From Agarophyton chilense (taxonomy: Eukaryota; Rhodophyta; Florideophyceae; Gracilariales; Gracilariaceae), in contig JARGXX010000034.1 in the NCBI GenBank assembly GCA_030374765.1, positions 248,001 through 312,000 of the forward strand: 64,000 nt of DNA, written 5' to 3'. Below are positions 52,807 through 63,375 of this stretch, one piece after another; positions within the stretch are counted from its first letter, which is position 1, and every line of letters begins with the position of its first letter. The translations under genes were made by a program, and so were the position numbers. The notes under the pieces were generated by a model. The model was not told where the DNA came from. It did not search any database and saw only the letters and a program-made list of their open reading frames with translations.

Positions 52807-53241
52807 TCAGTACTTCTTCGGGTGTTTCGGGTATGTCGGGTACTTCGGGTATTTCGGGTGTGTCGGGTATTTCGGGTATTTCGGGTATTTCGGGTACCTC
52901 GTTTTCGGGATCTTGAAAATCGGGGGCTTCTTGTAGAACGGAATCTTCTTGTAGCATTTCTTACAGATGCAGTAGTCTTTTCCATAGCACCAGTCATATG
53001 TTTTCCAAATGTAATTGTAGTAATGGCATTTGTGTCCATAATAATAATTTTTAGGGCAGAAAGAACAGTAGTAACTCTTGGTGCAGATACTGCGATCAAC
53101 CGGAGAAAGATCAGCCTCGGCTACTTCGGAGGCTGGGATCTCAACAGCCTTAACTGCATCCCGAACTGCATCTGGAGCGGTTGCAGCGGAAAAGGCGACA
53201 GTTGCAAGGCAAAAACAGAGCAAAAGAGAGAGCGAGTTCAT
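52807..53241 (-). CDS. Secreted Cys/Tyr/Lys-rich protein with KYP repeats, 144 aa
   Basis: Signal peptide MNSLSLLLCFCLATVAFSA, then a probable acidic propeptide (about residues 20-52). A Cys/Tyr-rich domain (residues 53-101) has eight Cys and many Tyr/Lys (for example CSFCPKNYYYGHKCHYYN), consistent with four disulfides. A basic tail of about nine YPK/YPT-type tripeptides (TRYPKYPKYPKYPTHPK ... KHPKKY) closes it, encoded by a 9-bp tandem repeat (52810-52905). Start is the ATG at 53239-53241; the GTG three bases upstream is not used. A TATA box lies about 90 bp upstream. Composition resembles structural or adhesive extracellular-matrix proteins; that role is inferred only. Confidence 0.8.
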   Translation of the reverse strand: MNSLSLLLCFCLATVAFSAATAPDAVRDAVKAVEIPASEVAEADLSPVDRSICTKSYYCSFCPKNYYYGHKCHYYNYIWKTYDWCYGKDYCICKKCYKKIPFYKKPPIFKIPKTRYPKYPKYPKYPTHPKYPKYPTYPKHPKKY

Positions 53242-53330
53242 CACGAAAGAATCCGTTCTTGTTCAGAGAAGATTTGCTGAGGGCTTGATCAGTTTGGTGA
53301 AGTCGTCTGAAACCCGGGAGAAAGTCATCG

Positions 53331-53337
53331 TTTTATA
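53331..53337 (-). promoter_or_regulatory. TATA box of the KYP-repeat protein gene
   Basis: Perfect TATAAAA on the minus strand, about 90 bp upstream of the start codon, in line with a short 5' leader. Confidence 0.65.
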
Positions 53338-53615
53338 CTAGTTCTAGTCCGTGCGCTGGCACGAGCTTCGAGCCGTATTCAGGTGTTCACAGCGTTCAAG
53401 CAAAAAAAAGTGTATTCCCTGGGATTTTGTACTGGATTCTGGGTAGTGGTTTCATTAGGTGTGTTGAATATGGAAAGTGTTTGAATTTGCAATGAGATGT
53501 TCGTCGCGGGTAATCGAATGTCATTTGTGGTCGGTAGAGCGTGTCTTTTTCCACTCTCTCGGTTGTCCTGCATTTGATACTTGCACCCACATCACGGGAG
53601 GCGTGCAGTGTTTGA

Positions 53616-54059
53616 TTGCATGCAGCGGTTGAGCTTTTGCTGCAGACAGGGTGGTGTGCCCGGATAGTTTTTACAGAGCGCAAATGTCATAGTTGCCACC
53701 AGATGATTGGACTTGAGGAGAATTTGTCTGTTGATTATTGGTTTAAAGTCGAAGAAGTAGCAGAAATGATGCCACGTGGGGGCTATCTAAAATGCGAAAC
53801 TGTAAGTGATTGTTTTTTATCCAATTGCCAGTTTCGTCCACAAACTGCGAGGCTGGAATGGAGATGGCTCCTTGCTTGTACGGAACTAAAAAAATGCCTG
53901 GCGCTGTTCGTCTCTCTAGACTTGAGCAAAGATCTCCTGCATATAGGAACGTGTATGGTCAATGCTGGAGGCCAACACTTGATTACTCCGCCTCTCATGA
54001 TTGTCCGAGTTGACATTGCATCAATCTCAATTCAGCATCACCCTTATTGTCTCCTGTGA
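53616..54059 (+). other. Unrecognised 147-codon frame
   Basis: Contains a CHSCHQM pair of Cys and an acidic helix (VDYWFKVEEVAEMM), with a GTAAGT splice-like site near 53802 inside it. No family is recognised. The opposite strand is also open over part of it, so coding status is doubtful. Confidence 0.3.
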
Positions 54060-54144
54060 AGCGAGTAAATGGGGATCAACACACCGAGATGTGAGGCGTT
54101 TGTGCCGCAAAAAACACTCCTACGCACTTCGTTTATTGTCTGTT

Positions 54145-54240
54145 TGTGACGGAGATATTTGAGCCCTCGGGGCTTATTTCTTCCCTCCGCTTCGCCTCTG
54201 AAAGAAAAGAAATCCCTCGGGCTTAAATCTCTCCATCACA
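54145..54240. repeat. Imperfect foldback hairpin, about 40-bp arms
   Basis: Arms 54145-54184 and 54201-54240 (tgtgacggagatattt ... and its inverted counterpart tgtgatggagagattt), about 17-base loop. A MITE-like stump or RNA hairpin; no gene inside. Confidence 0.65.
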
Positions 54241-56819
54241 GCAAGGCAATAACCCTTTCTACGCACCCTGAATTTCCAAACGACTGGATTCCATGCCCCT
54301 AATCTGATGTTCTTGAACCACCGCAGATTTCTCATCCCTCGCCTGTCGCGAAAGTGGTAAATAAACAGGCGAGATACAGAAATTACTTGGCCGCACGTGT
54401 ACAAAGGAGAACCTTTGGTGTCAGATGTAGATTATTCATGATGACTATTTAGTGTAGTCTTGGGGAACAATATTTCCCAAGACTGCGCTGGTGGAGAATT
54501 AACTGAACTTTGTTCTGAGCTTCATAGCGATTATTCCAACTGAGGCAGCACTGGAGACTTGATGAATGTTTCGTCAATAAGGCAGGTGGCGGGCAACTTT
54601 AGCAAGAGCTTTCCCACAGTGCACGTGAGCGCGGAGTTTTTGACAACGATGCATTTTGGTCCCCCATTGTCTCAGGACAGCGATGGCGTTTGGATTGGCC
54701 CCCTGTCCTGATGCCAAAAATGCTCCTGAAATCCTTCCAAGCAGCCGAGTTGGCTCACGGTCACGAACGCCCCTGCATCTGCGGTGATGTGAGGTGTATG
54801 GATGAGGGCGTTTTGCGAGAGTAGGCTCAGGTCGTCTATACCACAACTTGTCAACAAATTGGGGGTGAGCAACTCAGGTTAGTGTATCTCTCCGCGAACC
54901 CTAACCGTTTGTGGCTTTTTTTGCTGAAAGCTGCGATATATGTTTCTGAATAATGGCCACCAGTCAGAAAAACTCCAACAACCATCGAGATATGTGCTCA
55001 TCTTGACAAAGCGAAGTTTGGCGATTTCTGTAACACAGAATGTCTGATTAAAGAGTGTCCATCCCTCTCAGGGTGGAAAGAGGGATTCGGTTGGTCTTTG
55101 TAGTTTTTTGAAGCATGATCTGCTATGATGCGACTCTGGCTCGGCTTCAATCTACATCCGAGTGACTAGCGCGTCGTGGCTTGTAGAGCAACGCCGTGTG
55201 GCGCCATCCGTCGTCGTACTTTGTAATACGACGCTGTACGACGCCGTGCGTATTCTAGAGCAATTTCTAGTAGACGACTATGTCTATTAGTAAAAACGTC
55301 TACCTGTAACTATTTTGCAATTTCTCTCATCCCCGACCTGTCTTTAAATCTAAGGTCCTACTTGTTTCACTATACAGTTCCATTCAAAATCAGAAGCATA
55401 TGATGGAACGAAAGGCCCAATGTTGTTTGCGAAGCCATTACATCTCCTTACCTGCTAACTCCTTTCGAATTTGGAGCCGCACTCCTTCACTTGTATGGGA
55501 AGGACTGCAACTCACAATCGTGCTGATCATGTCGTGACCACGGACTACGAACTACACGTGTAGGGTAAAACCCCTGGCATACAATTTGGCACTGACCCGC
55601 CGAGTTTCGTTCTTCTAAACTTTGGAATCTAAATGCCTAGAACTTGTCTATTCGACCGGGCCCACTGTTCGAAATTGATTATTTTTTGAAAGATAGTTCT
55701 GTTTCATACACAGCTCCAAAACGAGTTTTTAGAGTGCAACCACTGTAATTGCACCCAAAGAAGCCTGTTTTTTGTATTCTAATACAGAAATTACCATGCT
55801 AATCAGTTAAACATATATTCTATATTATTCTGTTACTCAAGATGTATTCTTTCACATTGAAGCAGTTTTGTGAGCAGATTTTTTTGAGAAGATAGAGTCT
55901 TTACTGCTCCCAGGGCAAAACACGAAAAAAAAATCAGGTCAAAATAACTAAAAATCACCACTAAAGTTTACAGTTTGGTCTCATATGAGGCCAGCCCGCA
56001 AAATCGCTACAGGAGAGGAGAAATCAAAATTGACCGCGGCAGTGGATCACCATTCTAGAAGCTTTGATGATACCGATATTTCTGTATTCAATTTGAGACG
56101 TGTTTATGATGCGAGCAATTCTGGAATACGTGTCGAGCGCAACTATGCTACTCACAAAATCGTAGGTGGCAATTCATCTTCTTGAAATAGAAGACGGACA
56201 AAACGCAGACGTCTGGAATGCAACCCATGCTGCGGAATTCAACAGTCCCTGCGCTGCGAGAGCTAAAGAATAAAAGCCCCGCTCTTTCGAGAAGCCCTGG
56301 AAAAGCGAGAGGCAGCCTTGGAAGTAGTCTTGCAAGGTGGTTTGTGCCTGTCCTTTGTGCCTTTCTCAACAGTACACGTAGGGTCTCGTTCGTCGTAGTG
56401 TTTGCTAGAAACTATACAAAAATGTTCAAAAACAATGAGATCATCGCGACTCCTTTCCAAAAGGAAACCGAATGCTTTTGTACAACTAATCATTAAAGGC
56501 GGTTTTATCTGCACGTGAACTTGAAGCACCGTTTGTTGTTCCAGCTTACAATCTGGCTGTGGTCGTTAATTATGTTTGCCCCAGACCTCTGTTCTCGATT
56601 ACAAGCAGGCGGTCGGCCGTTTTATAGCCGTTCTGATATGGAATTCTTTTATTGAACAGCCACTCTAATCTGACATTCAAGGAACCTCTCTGTGTGTTGG
56701 TAAATCATCTAGACAGAGCAAGTACCATTGCGTGGCTTGAGTTAAGCCAGAGTGTTGGATGGTAGTCCTGGAACGTCCCGAATGTAGCAACATCACATTG
56801 TGTTGTAGACATTGTGATG
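54241..56819. other. No supported gene
   Basis: Short frames only. Small hairpins at 55189-55210 (CGTCGTA/TACGACG) and about 56792-56821 (ACATCACA/TGTGATGT). Confidence 0.45.
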
Positions 56820-56990
56820 TAGTCTGCCCAGATCGCGCAGCGATCACTAGAAAAACATTTTATTAGGAATTTGTAGAACTCAAAACTTTACGAACAGACA
56901 GACCGAACAGAACTGTGAAAAAGAGTTCTGTGACTAAGCTGAAACACAGCTGAAGGCCTAAAAGAAGGCCAGCACGGCAGCGCAAGTCTT
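56820..56990 (+). repeat. Left copy of inverted repeat flanking copia remnant (gag fragment)
   Basis: About 170 bp matching 58720-58900 in reverse complement. Both translate to the same kind of sequence (NRQTEQNCEKEFCD here, NRQTAQNFEKQFCDQA there), suggesting a copia gag fragment. In this copy it lies correctly upstream of the pol remnant. Confidence 0.7.
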
Positions 56991-57199
56991 CTATGAGTCT
57001 GTAACTAACCTCAATAAAACTGAACCAATCAACCTTCTAAGAGCTTATGGGCCCAGCCCACGGTCTGTAAGCATCGTTTCTAATTACAACTACGATCGCC
57101 AACAATTTTGCAGTCACTTTCCGACATCTAAAAGTTTTGTGTGCCTTTGTTGAAGGGAGACAACTACTACATCTGGTCTAGGAAGCTTAAACTGATCCA

Positions 57200-58718
57200 A
57201 CGGGCTGACGGAGCATGAGAATGTGGCACGGAGGAGAATTAGAAGACATAACCGAAGCAGAAATGACAGATGAAGCGACCAGAATCAGAAAAAGAGAAAT
57301 GCACCGAAAAGAACCAATGACAAAAGAACACTGCGCTTTCTTGCATTCCTGTATCAGTAAACGAGTTGTATTTGGCGCCGATAATCGACACCAGGTAGCT
57401 GTCATTCGTGTGTACATGATTAAAAGACAATTATCAAAGAGTGTCCAAAGCCAGCAATGATGCACTACTGCACTCAGAAGTCAGCTTTGACGCTCACAGT
57501 TTGCATATTCTGCGTGAAAAAAGAGAACCAGTGGTACCTGGACTCTGGAGTTTAAATACAAATGATCAATTCCGAACAGGCTTTCAATGGAGATGTACGA
57601 AGGGCCCATAAACGACATGTATCGGTGGGAAATGGATCAAAGCTGGCTGTGACAGGTAACGAAACATTGAGTGTCGAAGCGAAGATGAAGTTAGAATTGA
57701 GAAAGATCACTCTGGACGATGTTATGTGCATACTCGAGCTGATATGCAATCTTCTACCGGTCAGTGCTATTAGAAAGTAAGGATTCGTGTTTGTTTTCAG
57801 GTCGGACACCGAAATCCGTGAAATCTGTGAGATATTAGAATATTTGAATGGAATGTTTGTGGCTTCTGGATTGGAGACCGCTGATGACTTATATGCACTA
57901 ACGTTCTGTTCTGAATTCAAGACAGGTGAAAAGGTTTTGATCACTTCTTCTAATGAAGAGTGTACGAGAAAGTGGCTTCAGAGGCTAGGAAATCCATGTG
58001 AAGAGCACTTACGCAAGACTTGGGCTATCGGTGAAGGTGTTTCGATCCAACAAGTGGGATTTGTGGGGCACTGTGAAGTGTGCGTAGAAGGCAAGTCTGC
58101 GCGAGCCCCGAGGGAATTGATGGAGGCATCCTGACCACACAGCGACGACATTGTGGAGCTGGTCCACTTTGACGTCGTGGAATCCATGAATGTTTTATCC
58201 TTTTCAAGAAGTCGGACGGTAGTTACTGCGTATGAAGACAAAAGTTCGCGGTCTCTCCTTCGCTTCTTGAAAAGCGAGGCGACGTGCCCGAGTCAAGGAA
58301 GAAGATGATTTCAGACCTGGAAACGCAGTCGGGCAAGCGTCTTAAGAGGTGCAGTAATGACAACGGCGGAAAGTATATGGCAGAATTCGTCCAGTCTTGG
58401 CTGAGGGAGAAAAGGGTGATTTGGAAACCAACCCTACCTTGCAGTCCAGAGTCAAATGGAAAGGCTGAACGGTTGAAAAAGACACTGCAGGACAAGGAAA
58501 GAACGATGTCACCGCAAATTATGGGAACCCTACGTCATGAACAGCTGGGAGATGAGGCCAACCATACAGCCAACTATCTACGGAATCGAACATTTTCCAA
58601 AGGACCGAAGGAACCATACGAAGCGTTCATGAAGAAAATGCCCAATGTGTCACATGTGCGAGTGTTTAGGTCAGTTTTGTTAGACGATTCAGTGCTTGAT
58701 TTTATTGTTGTGGGTTAA
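57200..58718 (+). pseudogene. Ty1/copia remnant: protease, GAG-pre-integrase, integrase
   Basis: Gag end 57215-57460, protease QWYLDSGV (about 57530) followed by a stop, GAG-pre-integrase (57787-58134) with HCEVCVEGKS, then integrase: LVHFDVVES (first Asp), NDNGGKYMAEF (second Asp) and NGKAERLKKTL (Glu), in frame 58284-58718. All three acidic residues can be pointed to, but stops at 57553, 57778, 58132 and a frameshift separate them. No RT follows. Confidence 0.8.
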
Positions 58719-58719
58719 G

Positions 58720-58900
58720 CAGACTCAAGGAGGGCAGCTGCAGCTGCACAGCCCTTCTTATAGGCTTCCAGTTGTGTTACAGCTTGGTCACAGAACTGCT
58801 TTTCAAAATTCTGTGCGGTTTGTCTGTTCCCAAAATTTGAGTTCTATAAACTCCTTGAAAAAGTGTTTCTAATGATCACTGCACAGATAGGGCAGACTCT
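58720..58900 (-). repeat. Right copy of inverted repeat flanking copia remnant
   Basis: Reverse complement of 56820-56990. Here the gag-like fragment lies downstream of the integrase and inverted, so it comes from a second copia copy or from an inversion. On the minus strand it reads NRQTAQNFEKQFCDQAVTQLEAYKKG. Confidence 0.7.
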
Positions 58901-59282
58901 ATGCTAAATTACATTCCTGTTCCTTTGCAACGTTTGGGCGCGTTTTTCAAACATCAGCAGGCCAAAGTGCGGTGGAATGTTCCCCTACGCGGTGGTGATA
59001 GCGTTATCCGCTACAAGGTAGAAACCCCGATATATTTATAGTATGGTTTAGATTCTAGCAAAAATCAATATTTCGAAACCGTCAACCAAAAAGAAAGGCC
59101 CCATGTCTTTGGGGTTTGAGCTTCTTCTAATCAATGGAAAACAAATTTTGGACTTCAAAGAAGCAGTATCGAACAGGGCCCACAAATCAACGAGAAATAC
59201 AAATTATCCGAAAAATGAGTATGGCAAGTGTAAAAGAAATGTGACTACAGTATATACAGCGTCTCACTCATCCACAGAAAGA
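58901..59282. other. Short spacer, no gene
   Basis: The 61-codon frame at 59103 runs into the LTR remnant and has no recognised motif. Confidence 0.5.
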
Positions 59283-59662
59283 GTCTAAGGTTCGAATACT
59301 TGACGGTGGCACTCCCAGAGTACTTGGTGCAATTGGCTGGCGTTTACTGCGTATTCCTACAGGTTGGAGCTACTGAAAAGATGGATTGAAGACCAATTGG
59401 TGGAACTAATATACCAAAGAGGGATATTTAGTATCCTAACGGTACTTACCTTACTCTAAGGGAGAAGCGTCACTCGAGCCAAGTAAATAGTACTGGCGAG
59501 GCGCTGGGATCTCCCTTCACTGTAATTATAATCTATTGCACTCATTAAAACAAATTAATAATCTACATGAGTTCACCTGAGGTCGATCGGTCCACGCGTC
59601 GCCTGTAAGATACATCAGGTCCCGGCGACTCACAGGGCTCAACCATTATCATCGCTCCTTCA
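59283..59662 (-). repeat. Truncated 3' LTR of element E, about 380 bp
   Basis: Matches D's LTR from the T-arm-like sequence (ctaaggttcgaat, B box now decayed) to the CGCTCCTTCA end; the outer about 60 bp are missing. It is followed directly by the same purine tract as in D (about 59667-59680, minus strand). Confidence 0.85.
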
Positions 59663-60214
59663 CATATCTCCCTCCTTAGGATTCGGCCGTCACGGCGAAG
59701 TCCAGATGGCCTCATGATGGACCCAGGGGACGCGAGCCTTTTGTTGCTTCTAGTACCATTGGGAGCGACGGGACGTCACGTCGACATCGCCTGTGAAGAA
59801 GACTGGAAATGTGAGCTGACCATTGGCGCCAGAGGGAAATTAATTTTCCTAAGGACTGAAACTCCCACGCGCCGTGTGCGCTAGCCATAGGTGCATCGCC
59901 GGCGCATTCCTCGCGTCGTGTGGCCGAGACGGTCCATTTGCTTCTTCTCCTCTGACGGTCATTGGGGCCTTCCTTAGTCTCCGTTCTCTCTTTGGCAACC
60001 CTCCGCGCTTCGTCCACCGTGGTTCGCGTCTGTCAGTCTGTTTGGGTCAAATCCATCCCTTTGTCTTCCTATCGTGGTACTTTTCCATTCGTCGCGCGCG
60101 ATGCCGAAATCGCTTTATAAGCCCTTCGGATATGCCGTTCTCCCTTCGGACTATGTCACCTCCTGCAGATTCCCCCTCCATTCCCCGGCGGACCAACCTG
60201 TGGTCGGCGGTACC

Positions 60215-63103
60215 ATGGCTTCGAACAACCAAGCGGGTAGCTCTTCGGGATTCCAAGTGGCCTACGAACGTCCCGGGGACCGCTATGACCATACCATCCG
60301 ACGGAATCCGTGAGCAGTGCGTCATGCCATTTTGACGTTCTCTATGGAGTAATACCAGCGGTTTTTTAATATGTATCTCGATACCTGAAGGTTTGCCAAG
60401 ATACCCGGTTTCCGGATGGGAAGCAAGAACGCGCGCAGCGTCTCGTGGCATGACCGATGGTTGCATTGTCTTGTGGATCCGCCACCGGCGACGCGATGTC
60501 GCACCCTCATCCAAGCGGACATGCCATACGTCCGCTGCAAGTAGGAAGCCGAATACCAGTTCAGGGTGAACAAACTCCTTTCGGACCTATACACGGATTT
60601 CATCTCGCCACATGTGCGATTCCTTCCCGAGGGTGACAATATCTTGGCTCTTATTTGCTTCCAGACGCCGTATGACCTCCTGTTCTGGATGTACAATAGG
60701 GTCTATCGGAACGAAATGCACGAGCCCGATGGTCGTTTGCGTCAATTCCTGGGGTTCTTCTTATATTGGCACCAGGTGAAGTTTCACGACATGGGCCCAG
60801 ACAAACGTCTCCCGCTATATCTTTCGTTTCCTCACGAGGATGAGAACCAATGGGCCATGTATTGGCGTGTATAGCCACTGCTTTTGGTTCCCACACCGTT
60901 TGTGGTGGCGTACCACTTGTCCCAACTCATAGGCGATGACAGTGACCGAAGGTTGTGGCTGTCCTGGCAGGTACTCTTCGTCGCGTTCCGCGTGATGTCC
61001 CTTATGGCCTTCCTGGATACCTCGAAGTACGGAATCTGTGGTAATGTCCGTTAGCGGGATTGGAGGGTGTGGTACGATGAGAACATACCAGGTCCTACAG
61101 CTCGCCTAATCCCGCTCCCAGACATCATGATCCGTTTCGTAAGGAATTGTAGAGCAACGCCCAGTTAGGGGATACTTGAAGATGCAACTCATAGAATGAG
61201 GATTGAACCCTCCGAGGGTTATGACTATGATCCCCTCTAAGGTGTGCTGAGGTGGCACTGTTTTCTGGTTAGAGTTCGCCTATGAAGTGAAAATTCGGAT
61301 GGCCCATGGTTGGATTGGCCCCGTGATACACGTGGCTTAATTTTGGCACCGATTTTCGGATATTTGTTAGAACGTTGGACTTCTGGGCCCTGACAGTGGG
61401 ATCTCCACGTGTATGGCCCTGAGCAGGTGTGCACTACTGTAGAGTTCAGTTAGTGGGCCCTACTTAGGGAGACGAGATCTGACAGTCCGAAGCTCAGAGT
61501 AAAGGGTAACCAAGGTTGGTCTTCGATACCTTTAGAGGTTCTTCGTCGCCATCGTTTCGGCCTTACAACCCGGAACGGGCTCTGGTTAGCAACGCCTGCG
61601 TAGGGACACGACTCCACTTGGAGAGTGCCCACGTTTGGGTTCCGTGCAACCACCCCCTTGGGACCGCTCAGACGACCTGCGTGCACGATACCCCGTGGGG
61701 GTTCTGCTTACTGGTTGCGTGCTTTTTGTGTTTCCTTTCGAGGACAGGTTTTCGCCCCTGTATTGGGTTTCTTTTGTTTTTTCGCCCCTTTTCTGGTTCT
61801 CGGGTCCGGTGCCTGTTAGTGCCCGACCCTCGCCCCGTTTTTCCTCTTCGCCGGATTTTCCCCCATTCTTTGGGATACCCATACCCATTCTCGATCCAAC
61901 GGTTTCTACCCCTCACGTCCGTCGGTACTGCCGGAATCCCCCGTGGGAGTTACACCCCACACTACGGGTGGAACGGAGGGCTCTGTCTCTGAGTCTGCCT
62001 CCCCCAGGGAGCAAGGCTTCGAACACCTTGAGAGCACTTCCCGTCGCCGGGTTTTGCTCCACAGGAATTTGGGAGTCCGTAAAATCGTCCGTGGGAACCT
62101 GTTTGACGTCGAGGAGACTGAGGCCCTTTTGGATCATGTCCTACAGGTGGAGTGGGGCAAGAGTCCCGGGTTCCTTTGGTATGACCACGATAGCGACTCG
62201 TTCAGGTCGATTCCACTACATCCGCAGGGTCGGGACGACGCTCGTGTTTATCTCTCCAAGCCTTTGAGGACTCAACCAAGAGACATCCCGAGTCGTCATG
62301 TGCCCGACTATTATGCAAAGGCCGTTGGTTTCGATCCCCTGTGCTTCGAGCATAATGTGGAAGCCACGCCGTTGGTTCCTGCTGGTATGTCCGACGTAGA
62401 ATCCTTCGGTGAAGATCCCTTCGTCCTACCAGTAGAGGGCTGCAATCCTCCGGTCGAGTCAGCCGTGGTGTTACCGACCACTTCTTTTCCTCCAGCTCCT
62501 CCGGGCGCTGCTCCTCAGGGTGAACTCTCATATGAGCCGCCCGTCGCCCAAGTGGACATCCCTCCTGGCGAGGTTACTGTAGAGGCCGGAAGTACCGTAG
62601 GTGATGCGCTGGTTCCAACGTCCGCTGGAGGCGCCGACATCGCTCCATCTTCTCCGTTGCCACCCTTTCCCGTTTCGGTCACGGCTGCGGCTTCGGATCT
62701 CCGTTATGTCTGCCATTCCGTTGGTATTACGGCCTCGATGGACATTTCTACAGTCCTGAAGGAAGCCTGATCCTGGGCGCGTCGCTCGGCACGCTACGTC
62801 GCGGTTGTCCAACGGGGTCAGGACCAGAAGACCGCCATGGTCAATATCCTGCAGCAGAATGCGCAGGTGATGCCCCAGAGGGTTACTGCAGACTTGAATG
62901 CCCGGAATGGTCTAAATTTGAGCGACTGGGAGGCCGCTGATGTTGAGAATAGTTCCTCAGATTAATCTACGCCGAATAAGCGTGCTCGGCTCGCTGGGAC
63001 CGGTCTTGAAGGTCCAGTGTGCTCCTTGGGTTACCCTAGTCTCGGTTTTGCTCCTACAGGTTCCAATGAAGACTACGTAGTTGCTCCTGCGCCGCCCCAG
63101 TGA
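60215..63103 (+). pseudogene. Opposite-strand ORF of element E (unknown family, about 962 codons)
   Basis: The ATG at 60215 has an ideal context (ACCATGG) shared with D; an upstream in-frame ATG at 60101 is also shared. From there to TGA 63101-63103 the start and end are in one register. There are stops (for example 60311, 60347, 60374, 60539, 60872, 62768 and 62963) and compensating shifts at 61200-61900. Segments: MASNNQ N-terminus; core 60440-61150 related to B (DMPYVRCK, FLYWHQVKFHDM, VPTPFVVAYHLSQL, MSLMAFLDTSKYG); a clean 275-codon frame 61943-62770 with RGNLFDVEETEALLDHV and FLWYDHDSDSFRSIPL, then a Pro-rich linker; helical KTAMVNILQQNAQVM; basic PNKRARLAG; end APAPPQ. No known domain. 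Confidence 0.75.
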
Positions 63104-63375
63104 GTCCTGTTGGTTTTTTGAGCGCTTCCGCGAACCTTAAGGTCATGTTAAGGGCTATTATACCTCTTGTTAGTTCGTCAAATAAATCAATGCTTGTGAT
63201 TTTGCAAGGTCCTTCTTGTATCTCAAAACTTGCGTGTCCCGGGACGTCGTCCAACTTTGAGAGCGTCTCAGGTATTCCTCAGGTTTCGCCGAAGGACTGA
63301 ACTTGTTTCCTGATTTGGGAGCTACGACAAACCGCCGTGCTCCTGCGAACCGTCGTTTCGGGAGGCGTTTTGGGA
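63104..63375. other. Convergent intergenic segment of element E
   Basis: Between opposite ORF and pol end; similar to 32117-32306 in D. No gene seen. Confidence 0.5.

Noticed and set aside
53242-53244. Start of the KYP-repeat gene at the GTG one codon upstream
   Set aside because: The next codon is an ATG that starts the signal peptide; eukaryotic translation would use it.
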